Assembly: GCA_003249585.1 (NCBI GenBank)
Contig: QKIM01000017.1
Span: 1 to 5,282 of the forward strand
Direction: 5' to 3'
Source of the DNA: Deltaproteobacteria bacterium
Lineage (GTDB): Bacteria; Myxococcota_A; Polyangia; HGW-17
DNA length: 5,282 nucleotides
Shown here: positions 1 to 5,282 of the stretch, piece after piece
Position numbering within the stretch: the first letter of the stretch is position 1
How the letters are laid out: every line of letters starts with the position of its first letter
Translations under genes and position numbers: made by a program
Notes under the pieces: generated by a model
The model's database searches: none
Told to the model about the DNA's origin: nothing
Seen by the model: only the letters and a program-made list of their open reading frames with translations

Positions 1-2199
1 GTGAAGGCAGTCGTACTTTTCGTGTTCATCGTCCTCACCCCCGCCCTCGCCCTGGCGCAGACGGTGGAGCTCGCCTACGACGACGGGGTCCCGACGGGCA
101 CCATCCAGAGCCTGGACGCCGGCGACGTGGAGGTGACCCGCCTCACCCCGGACCACCCGGCGCGGATCCGGTCCCTGCGCATCTGGTTCGGCTCCGTGGG
201 GGCGCCCACGACCCTGTACATCTGGGGAGACAACGGCGGCAACGCCCCGGACCTCGGGAAGGTGATCTGGTCGGCGGAGATCCTCCCCCTGACCGAGGCA
301 TGGACCGAGATCGACCTCTCCGACGACCTCCCCGACATCGACCCTCCCATCCATTTCTATGTGGGGCAGATCGTCGAGGATCCCCTCACCCTCTTCGCCT
401 GGGACGCGTCGGGCTCTGCCGAGGCCCGCTCCCTCATCCGAGACGAGGACGAGTGGTACTTCGTTGGGGATGGGCAGGACCCGGCGCAGGCCGTGGACGC
501 CCTGGTCCGGGCCACGGTGGAGTACCACGACGTCCCCGAGACCTACTGGTTCACCGACGTCACCGAGTCCTCAGGCCTCTCGAGCTTCTCGCGCATGGCC
601 TGGGGAGACTACGACAACGACGGATACGACGATCTCCTGGTCAACGGGAACACCCTCTACCGCAACAACGGCGACGGCACCTTCACCGATGTCTCCGAGG
701 AAGCCCAGATCGCGGGACACCCTACAAACGGCGGCATCTGGGCCGACTACGACAACGACGGTTTTCTCGACTTCTATGCCACGGTGCACAACTTCCTGCC
801 CGAGTGCGTGGGCGACGGGGAGTGTACCGCGGACGGTTTCTCCTGCGTGGAGGGGCGCTGCACGTCGGACATGGCCGGGGGGGCTCACCCCCACGACCTC
901 CTGTGGCGCAACAACGGCGACGGCACCTTCTCCGACGTCTCCGACGAGGCGGGGGCTCCCTACGACTATCTCCCCACGGAGGGCGCCGCCTGGGGGGACG
1001 TCAACGGCGACGGGTTCGTGGACCTCTACGTGGCCAACTACGAGACCCCCACCGCCTGGACCGACGGCGCGCTGTCCATCGGTACGGCAGACCGGCTCTA
1101 CATCAACCTGGGCGACGGCACCTTCCTCGACATGACCGCGGCCTACGGAGTCGCCGACGAGACGACCATGTGCGGCCGGGGTGTGAACATGGCCGATTAC
1201 GACAACGACGGGGATCTCGACATCTACGTCTCCAACTATCGGCTCAACCGCAACTTCCTGTGGCGCAACGACGGCCTCGGCCGCATGGTGAACGTGGCAA
1301 CCGAGACGGGGACCGCAGGGGAGTTCATCAGCGGCGCCTACGGACACACCATCGGCTCCACCTGGGCAGACCTCGACAATGACGGCTACTGGGATCTCAT
1401 CACCGCCAATCTCGCGCACCCGCGCTTCATCGACTTCTCCGACAAGACCATGATCTACATGAACAGTGGTCCCCCGGACTTCGTCTTCGAGGACGTCAGG
1501 GAGGCCGCGGGCGTGACCTACAGCGAGACCCACAGCGATCCCGCCGCGGGCGACTTCGACAACGACGGGCATGTAGACTTCTTCGTCACGGATGTATATG
1601 TCGGATACAGGAGCTTCCTGTACCGAAACAACGGCGACGGGACCTTCCGCGACGTCACCTACCCCTCCGGCATCCGCGTGGACAACGGCTGGGGATGTGC
1701 CTGGGCCGACTACGACAACGACGGAGATCTGGACCTGGTCTCCCGGGGACTCTTCCGCAACGACTTCGCCACGGGCAACTGGCTCAAGGTGAAGCTGGTG
1801 GGCACCCGCGCCAACCGTGCGGCCATCGGCGCCCGGGTCACGCTTGACGTTGGCGGGCAGCTGTTCATGCGCCAGGTCGAGGGCGGCAAGGGCACCACGA
1901 TACAGAACTCCCTCACCCTCCATTTCGGTCTCGGCGACGCCACCATGGTCGACACCCTCACCATCGACTGGCCCATCCGCCCCTCCTGGCAGGAGACCTA
2001 CAGGCAGGTGAGCGTGAACACGACCCACACCTACGTGGAACATGAAGGCGAGCTCCTCCCCGACCCCGGCGACGAACCGTCACCGGACGAAGGCTGCGCC
2101 TGCGCCGCGGGCAGGACAGGCAACGCGCCGCCCAGGACCATCTTCCTCATGCTCTGCGCCCTCATCGCCCTGCGGATCACCGCCCGCGGGAAGGAGTAG
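1..2199 (+). CDS. Secreted FG-GAP/VCBS repeat protein with ASPIC/UnbV domain (CRTAC1-like) and MYXO-CTERM-like tail
   Basis: This is a 732-residue exported protein, probably displayed on the cell surface. Residues 1-19 form a signal peptide (Lys2, hydrophobic core, cleavage after ALA, before Gln20), which supports the GTG at position 1 as the true start, although no upstream bases are visible to check the ribosome site. Residues 20-175 look like a beta-rich domain that I cannot name. Seven Asp-rich loops of the type DxDNDGxxD begin at residues 203, 249, 333, 399, 457, 518 and 570, and several are followed by a [RI]NxGDGTF motif. This is the FG-GAP/VCBS pattern of a calcium-binding beta-propeller. 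Residues 593 to about 680 match the ASPIC/UnbV domain (NWLKVKLVG, later LHFGLGDA and DWP). A four-Cys insert lies at residues 269-287. The tail (Cys699, Cys701, a hydrophobic stretch at about 711-726, then basic residues) resembles a MYXO-CTERM sorting signal. The family suggests adhesion or ligand binding; the ligand is unknown. It is the first gene of a probable three-gene operon. Confidence 0.9.
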   Translation: MKAVVLFVFIVLTPALALAQTVELAYDDGVPTGTIQSLDAGDVEVTRLTPDHPARIRSLRIWFGSVGAPTTLYIWGDNGGNAPDLGKVIWSAEILPLTEAWTEIDLSDDLPDIDPPIHFYVGQIVEDPLTLFAWDASGSAEARSLIRDEDEWYFVGDGQDPAQAVDALVRATVEYHDVPETYWFTDVTESSGLSSFSRMAWGDYDNDGYDDLLVNGNTLYRNNGDGTFTDVSEEAQIAGHPTNGGIWADYDNDGFLDFYATVHNFLPECVGDGECTADGFSCVEGRCTSDMAGGAHPHDLLWRNNGDGTFSDVSDEAGAPYDYLPTEGAAWGDVNGDGFVDLYVANYETPTAWTDGALSIGTADRLYINLGDGTFLDMTAAYGVADETTMCGRGVNMADYDNDGDLDIYVSNYRLNRNFLWRNDGLGRMVNVATETGTAGEFISGAYGHTIGSTWADLDNDGYWDLITANLAHPRFIDFSDKTMIYMNSGPPDFVFEDVREAAGVTYSETHSDPAAGDFDNDGHVDFFVTDVYVGYRSFLYRNNGDGTFRDVTYPSGIRVDNGWGCAWADYDNDGDLDLVSRGLFRNDFATGNWLKVKLVGTRANRAAIGARVTLDVGGQLFMRQVEGGKGTTIQNSLTLHFGLGDATMVDTLTIDWPIRPSWQETYRQVSVNTTHTYVEHEGELLPDPGDEPSPDEGCACAAGRTGNAPPRTIFLMLCALIALRITARGKE
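607..1734 (+). repeat. Seven coding repeats of FG-GAP/VCBS calcium-loop type
   Basis: Seven copies of an Asp-rich loop are spread through the middle of the first gene. They start at nucleotides 607, 745, 997, 1195, 1369, 1552 and 1708. Three copies (607, 745 and 1708) share the same 17 bases, GACTACGACAACGACGG. A second block encoding RNNGDGTF is identical over 24 bases at 661-684 and 907-930, and near-identical versions occur at about 1109-1122 and 1627-1644. The spacing is irregular (46 to 84 codons), so these are diverged protein-domain repeats with islands of DNA identity, not a simple tandem array. In FG-GAP/VCBS proteins such loops bind calcium between the blades of a beta-propeller. 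Confidence 0.85.
2092..2199 (+). other. MYXO-CTERM-like C-terminal sorting tail of the surface protein
   Basis: The last 35 residues of the first protein follow an acidic, Pro-rich linker (about residues 685-697). They contain GCAC (Cys699 and Cys701), a short Gly/Arg/Pro stretch, a hydrophobic segment at about 711-726 (IFLMLCALIALRI), and a basic end (Arg724, Arg728, Lys730). This order of Cys, membrane helix and basic end is the architecture of MYXO-CTERM tails, which are known in myxobacteria to direct surface anchoring after cleavage by a CPBP-type membrane protease (myxosortase). The helix is short and interrupted by an Arg, and the basic end is weaker than in typical members, so the assignment is probable rather than certain. 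An alternative is a plain C-terminal membrane anchor. Confidence 0.6.
2188..2196 (+). promoter_or_regulatory. Ribosome binding site of the lipoprotein gene, inside the end of the upstream gene
   Basis: GGGAAGGAG contains a strong AAGGAG Shine-Dalgarno core ending seven bases before the ATG at 2204. It lies in the last codons of the upstream gene, whose TAG stop is at 2197-2199. Only four bases separate the two reading frames, so the genes are co-transcribed and translation of the second is probably coupled to the first. This site also fixes the ATG at 2204 as the start; the frame is open further upstream, but that extension lacks a signal peptide. Confidence 0.85.
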
Positions 2200-2203
2200 C
2201 TCC

Positions 2204-3643
2204 ATGAAACGGATCTGTGCAACCCTCGCTCTTGTCACCCTCCTCGGTTGCGGCGGCGACGACAACTCGGCCCCACGCATCATGGGCTCCCCGCCCGACA
2301 GCGTCCGGGTCGACGAGGCCTACTCCTTCACCTTCGGATGCGCGGACCCCGACGGAGATGCCGTGGAAGGGCTCGTGGGCGAAGGCGACACCTGCGGGGG
2401 CGCCGTCACCTCGGATGCGTCTGGAAACTGGGAGTACACCTTCGTGCCCGCCGCGGACCGGGTGAACACCTCATGCGACGTGCACGTCGCCTGTTCCGAC
2501 GGCAAAAAGAATTCCCCCATCACCACCACTGTCCAGATCACCCCCGTCCCGGACATCACCGACCTCGATTTCTATCTCTTCTCCGACTGGGCCACGCCCA
2601 TCGAGGACTACATCACCCAGGCCGCCTCGGAGCTGGGCCACATGAACTTCCGTGCCTCCATCAGCGAGCTGGCCGTGTACGACGACGCCCTCTATCTGGG
2701 ATACGGCGATGCCGACCTCAACCTGGGCCGCGTGGTCCCCATCGAGGTGCGCTACTTCACCTCCCCCGACGCCTCGGATCTCCACTCGGACTTCGCCACC
2801 GACGAGGAGGAGCTCTCCCTGTACCGCCAGTGTGACGGCATGCTCATCATTCCCGGGGTGGACGCCACGGAGGACGACCTGCTGGGCAACGTCTACACCT
2901 ACACCGCCGGGGGAGAGTGGTACAAATCCCGCACCCTCGAGTACGCCTGGCACGTGCACGACACCGCCTGCTACGGGGGCAACATCTACGCGGTGGGCTC
3001 CGGTGGCACCCTCGACGACTACAACAACAGCACGGTCAACGCCTTCCTGTGGATCTCCGGAGACGGGGGCGAGACCTTCACCATCGCCCAGCAGCTCGCG
3101 CACCCGGACCCCCCGGGAGACCAGCGCCTGACCCAGCTGCTGCTCACGGGCCAGACCCTCTACGCCTTCGGCTACTACGGCACGACCTCGAGCACCTACG
3201 CTCAGGCCTACCAGCTCAACGGCGAGGAGTTCACGGCCTGGACCCCGCCCAACTTCTTCACCCTGGACGTCTGGAACCTCACGCCGGACCTGGGGATCGC
3301 CGTAGGGGTGAACATCGGCACCTCCCTCACCTACGGGGCCATGTACGTGACCGAGACGGGGATGGAGCCCGTGGAGGCGCTGGACGGATACACGGTGTAC
3401 GACATCTTCCCTCTGGGAGATGGCCGCGCGCTGGTCCTCTACACCGACGGGGACACCTACCCAGAGCCAGGCAAGAGCTCCTACGGCGCCATGGTGGGGC
3501 TGCTCTCCGTCGACGGGCAGCTCACCCTCATGACCGCTCAGTTCTTCTTCGACAAGCCCGTCTCCCTCGCCTACTGGCGGGGGCGTCTCTTCATGGGGCT
3601 CACCAACGGCCAGATCCTCATGGCCGAGCCCACGGGGAAATGA
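2204..3643 (+). CDS. Lipoprotein with Ig-like domain and probable beta-propeller
   Basis: This is a 479-residue exported lipoprotein. Residues 1-16 form a lipoprotein signal with Lys2 and Arg3, a short hydrophobic core, and the lipobox LLGC with Cys16 as the lipidated residue. Gly17, Gly18 and Asp19-Asp20 follow in a flexible linker. Residues about 23-115 look like an Ig-like/cadherin-like domain: APRIMGSPPDSVRVDEAYSF, then DPDGD at 48-52. It carries four Cys (46, 64, 91, 97) that could form two disulfides. Residues about 118-479 contain short beta-strand blocks, each with 'component seen, value reported' style sequence, and one clear Asp-box (SGDGGETF, residues 285-292), which suggests a beta-propeller of sialidase/BNR or Kelch-like fold. 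No catalytic residues are recognised. The substrate or partner is unknown; the protein probably acts at the envelope surface or in the periplasm with the preceding surface protein. The stop overlaps the start of the next gene. Confidence 0.87.
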   Translation: MKRICATLALVTLLGCGGDDNSAPRIMGSPPDSVRVDEAYSFTFGCADPDGDAVEGLVGEGDTCGGAVTSDASGNWEYTFVPAADRVNTSCDVHVACSDGKKNSPITTTVQITPVPDITDLDFYLFSDWATPIEDYITQAASELGHMNFRASISELAVYDDALYLGYGDADLNLGRVVPIEVRYFTSPDASDLHSDFATDEEELSLYRQCDGMLIIPGVDATEDDLLGNVYTYTAGGEWYKSRTLEYAWHVHDTACYGGNIYAVGSGGTLDDYNNSTVNAFLWISGDGGETFTIAQQLAHPDPPGDQRLTQLLLTGQTLYAFGYYGTTSSTYAQAYQLNGEEFTAWTPPNFFTLDVWNLTPDLGIAVGVNIGTSLTYGAMYVTETGMEPVEALDGYTVYDIFPLGDGRALVLYTDGDTYPEPGKSSYGAMVGLLSVDGQLTLMTAQFFFDKPVSLAYWRGRLFMGLTNGQILMAEPTGK

Positions 3644-4279
3644 TGGCGCGCAAGGCAGACACCGCCCTCACGATCATCAAGTGGCCCGTGGCCCTGGGTG
3701 CCCTCGCCCTCCTCCCCGGCTCCGTCTGGGCGCTCAAGGGCGTCTTCGCAGGCATCTATCACGATTTCACCGCGCTGCTGCCCTTTCTGGGTGGCTTCGC
3801 CGGATACATCGCCCTGTGGTACCTGATCCTGCGCAGTCCCCTTCTGGGCTCGGCCTTCTCCACCCTGGAGCACGAGCTCACCCACGCCCTCTTCGCGCTG
3901 CTCACGGGCCACCGGGTCAGAGGCATCAAGACCTCCTGGAGCTCGGGCGGCGAGATGACCTCCGTGGGGGGGTACAACTGGCTTATCTTCGCGGCACCCT
4001 ACTTCTTCCCCACCTTCGCCGTGCTGCTCATGTTCCTGCTGGCCCTCTTCCCCCTGGGGCTGGTGACCCGCGTCCTCTTCGGCGCCGCCGTCGCCTACCA
4101 CATGACCTCCACCGACGGACCTCCAGCGCATCGGATACATCTTCTCCTTCAGTTTCCTCCCCGCGGCCAACGTCCTGGCCTACGGCATCCTCTTCGCATA
4201 CGCCCTGGCCGGCTTCAGCGGCGTCTCCGCATACTGGCACGCCGTGTGGCGCACCACCCTCAATTTCGTCGGGCTGTGA
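3643..4279 (+). pseudogene. M50B-like membrane zinc metalloprotease, interrupted by a frameshift
   Basis: The gene encodes a multi-pass membrane protein with a zinc-protease HExxH motif (H77-E-L-T-H81, numbered from the ATG at 3643) within LEHELTHALFALLTG, followed by a GGYNWLIFAAPYFFP stretch. Together these match M50B-like site-2-type peptidases, which cleave substrates within or near the membrane. Hydrophobic segments are at about 14-31, 45-63, 113-136 and 138-152. The frame is good to about residue 158 (nucleotide 4116). It then turns Arg/Pro/His-rich and runs on to a TGA at 4299. From 4118 the next frame reads DLQRIGYIFSFSFLPAANV and continues as a hydrophobic helix to a TGA at 4279, with the same GC-rich third positions. 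One extra base, or loss of 3n+2 bases, explains this. An ATGATG gives two possible starts, 3640 and 3643; 3643 has better spacing from GGGG at 3634-3637. It overlaps the lipoprotein stop, so it belongs to the same operon. The break could be real decay or a sequencing error. Confidence 0.8.
4114..4120 (+). other. Frameshift point in the M50B-like gene
   Basis: The coding frame changes here from positions of type 3n+1 to 3n+2. Upstream, codons read ...YHMTSTD; downstream they read DLQRIGYIF. Removing one G from the GG at 4117-4118 would give a continuous STDDLQRIGY. A loss of 3n+2 bases would also fit and would be favoured if relatives carry extra residues between the His and the Asp. No slippery heptamer or clear stimulating hairpin is seen, so a programmed frameshift is unlikely. 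Confidence 0.75.
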
Positions 4280-4295
4280 CCGCTCCGTTCCCGAC

Positions 4296-4323
4296 TTGAC
4301 CTCGTCGTAGACACTGGTACTAT
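4296..4323 (+). promoter_or_regulatory. Sigma70-type promoter with extended -10 for the four-Cys membrane protein gene
   Basis: A -35 box TTGACC (4296-4301) is followed by a 16-base spacer and the -10 box TACTAT (4318-4323), which is preceded by TGG (4315-4317) and so gives an extended -10 element. The match is five of six to TTGACA and four of six to TATAAT. It lies 17 bases after the repaired stop of the M50B-like gene and ahead of the GTG at 4416, pointing the right way. The start of transcription would be near 4330, giving a leader of about 86 bases. The 136 bases between the two genes hold this promoter and the leader. Within the leader, CGCAGCG occurs twice (4353-4359 and 4365-4371), but I see no clear operator, riboswitch or terminator. 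Confidence 0.72.
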
Positions 4324-4401
4324 GGGAGCGGTTTCAGGATACCACCGTCCCTCGCAGCGATTTCCGCAGCGGCGGACGCAACAGGCAGGGTGCTCCCAGA
4401 G

Positions 4402-4410
4402 AAAGGCAGG
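4402..4410 (+). promoter_or_regulatory. Ribosome binding site for the GTG start at 4416
   Basis: AAAGG at 4402-4406 and AGG at 4408-4410 form a moderate Shine-Dalgarno region, five to nine bases before the GTG. There is no ATG, GTG or TTG in this frame between the stop at 4308 and 4416. The only other good start is ATG 4464, which would remove 16 residues of a polar N-terminus and has no comparable site, so GTG 4416 is preferred. Confidence 0.65.
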
Positions 4411-4415
4411 TCCCC

Positions 4416-5282
4416 GTGGACTCCACTCCCACCTACTACCAGCACAAAGAGACCTTCAACGTCATGGGGTCCGTCCTCGGGCTCGCCTTCGGCACGGCGG
4501 CCGCCGTCCCCCTGGCCTTTGTCTACTCGTACCTCGCGCGCTACATCCCCTTCATCTATCTCAACTGGCTCATCTCCTTCGGCGCCGTCCTCGGTGTGGC
4601 CTTCGCCTACGTGACCGGCGAGCGCATGGGCAAGAACCGCAATCGGACCGCCTCCCTGGTCAGCGCGCTGCTCATGTCGGTCATCACCCTCTACATCTTC
4701 TGGGCGGCCTTCCTCCACGTCCTCACCAAAGGGGGCCTCTCCTTCACGCACCTCGTGTTTCACCCCAAAGACCTGATGCGGGCCATCGAGCTGCTGGTGC
4801 AGGTGGGCTGGTTCTCCCTGAAGCGGGCGCGGGTGCATGGCACCTTCTACGGCGTGCTGCTGGCCGTGGAGGCGCTGGCCTACGTGGGGATCTTCATCGG
4901 CATGTGGTGGACCATGCTCCTCAAGGGCGTCTTCTGCGAGAAGTGCAACTCCTGGGGCGATGACTTCAAGATCCCCCTTCACCTCGATCAGGAGCATATC
5001 CCCGCCGTGGTGGCAGGGCTGAAGACCGGCGACTGGAGCTTCATCGACACGGTGACACCTGGAATCCCCGATCACTCGCTCATCTTCGAGGTGACCCGCT
5101 GCACGGGCAAATGTCCCGAGTTCATCCTCCTGGCCGCCATCAAACTCGACGTGATCCAGGGCAAGGACGGGCCCGAGAGCACGGAGCAGGACATGGTGCG
5201 CAACCTGTACATCACCGAAACGCAGCTCCAGCAGCTCTTTAACCTCGAGACCAGATTCTCGACCCCGGCGCCGCCCCCCGCC
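4416..5282 (+). CDS. Unrecognised membrane protein: four hydrophobic segments plus four-Cys soluble domain (3' partial)
   Basis: The frame is open from the GTG at 4416 to the window edge, 289 codons with no stop, so the C-terminus is missing. A polar N-terminus (residues 1-17) is followed by hydrophobic segments at about 19-41, 46-66, 81-103 and 145-167. A basic loop (RMGKNRNR, 70-77) between segments 2 and 3 suggests that loop is cytoplasmic. Between segments 3 and 4 lies an amphipathic stretch (about 119-136) and KRARVHG. Directly after segment 4 is FCEKCNSW (Cys174, Cys177), and further on RCTGKCPEF (Cys229, Cys233). These could form a single zinc site or two redox pairs. The soluble part has mixed alpha/beta character and becomes Pro-rich at the edge (about 284-288). 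I do not recognise the family and give no function. The gene has its own promoter and does not look translationally coupled to the upstream operon. Confidence 0.87.
   Translation, partial: MDSTPTYYQHKETFNVMGSVLGLAFGTAAAVPLAFVYSYLARYIPFIYLNWLISFGAVLGVAFAYVTGERMGKNRNRTASLVSALLMSVITLYIFWAAFLHVLTKGGLSFTHLVFHPKDLMRAIELLVQVGWFSLKRARVHGTFYGVLLAVEALAYVGIFIGMWWTMLLKGVFCEKCNSWGDDFKIPLHLDQEHIPAVVAGLKTGDWSFIDTVTPGIPDHSLIFEVTRCTGKCPEFILLAAIKLDVIQGKDGPESTEQDMVRNLYITETQLQQLFNLETRFSTPAPPPA

Noticed and set aside
300..1382. Second + strand open frame of 360 codons within the FG-GAP gene
   Set aside because: The product is Arg/Pro-rich low-complexity sequence, typical of an off-frame reading of GC-rich coding DNA.
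571..2043. Long open frame on the minus strand (490 codons) opposite the FG-GAP gene
   Set aside because: Its protein is Val/Gly/His-rich with no domain, and it mirrors the repetitive Asp-rich codons of the + strand gene. It is an antisense shadow caused by high GC.
4114..4120. Programmed ribosomal frameshift in the protease gene
   Set aside because: No slippery heptamer, internal Shine-Dalgarno at the right distance, or obvious hairpin is seen, so an indel or a sequencing error is simpler.
4104..4125. Direct repeat GACCTCCA (4104-4111 and 4118-4125) as the cause of the frameshift
   Set aside because: The two copies are 14 bases apart. A duplication of 14 bases would shift the frame by two, not by the one that is observed.
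4280..4295. Intrinsic terminator after the protease gene
   Set aside because: There is no GC-rich hairpin followed by a T run between the stop at 4279 and the -35 box.
4322..4963. + strand frame starting with ATG at 4322
   Set aside because: This ATG overlaps the -10 box and the product is Arg/His/Pro-rich. The true frame starts at GTG 4416.
4320..5075. Minus-strand open frame of 251 codons opposite the four-Cys membrane protein
   Set aside because: The product is rich in Glu, Gly, His and Val with no recognisable domain. The + strand frame has membrane segments, Cys motifs, a promoter and a ribosome site.

Overview
The window is a GC-rich stretch of bacterial DNA, very compact and with all genes on the + strand. 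Third codon positions are strongly biased to G or C. The gene content suggests a deltaproteobacterial-type organism in the broad Myxococcota/Bradymonadota/Desulfobacterota sense: a large secreted FG-GAP/ASPIC surface protein with a MYXO-CTERM-like tail, a lipoprotein with an Ig-like domain and a probable propeller, and a Gly-Asp-rich secretome style. This placement is an inference from protein style, not from a marker gene.

Layout. (1) Positions 1-2199: a 732-residue secreted protein with a signal peptide, an N-terminal beta-rich domain, seven FG-GAP/VCBS-type calcium loops, an ASPIC/UnbV domain, and a C-terminal tail of a Cys pair, a hydrophobic helix and basic residues. (2) Positions 2204-3643: a 479-residue lipoprotein with a lipobox at Cys16, one Ig-like domain and a probable beta-propeller. 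(3) Positions 3643-4279: a membrane-embedded zinc metalloprotease of M50B-like type (HELTH motif), interrupted by a frameshift near 4114-4120. The C-terminal third reads perfectly in the next frame and stops at 4279. (4) Positions 4416-5282, running off the window: an unrecognised protein with four membrane segments followed by a soluble domain with two Cys pairs that could bind zinc.

The first three genes look like one operon. The ribosome binding site of gene 2 overlaps the end of gene 1, and genes 2 and 3 overlap at an ATGATG/TGA junction. Gene 4 has its own convincing sigma70-type promoter (TTGACC, 16-base spacer, extended -10 TACTAT) immediately behind gene 3, so it is a separate transcription unit. 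No RNA gene, mobile element, CRISPR array or intrinsic terminator was seen.

How they may work together: two exported proteins, one probably anchored by a C-terminal sorting tail and one by lipid, are co-transcribed with an intramembrane-type metalloprotease. It is tempting to link the protease to processing of the tailed protein, but this is inference, and the protease gene is broken as written. The most notable points are the frameshift, the sorting-type tail beside a membrane protease, and the uncharacterised four-Cys membrane protein with its own promoter.
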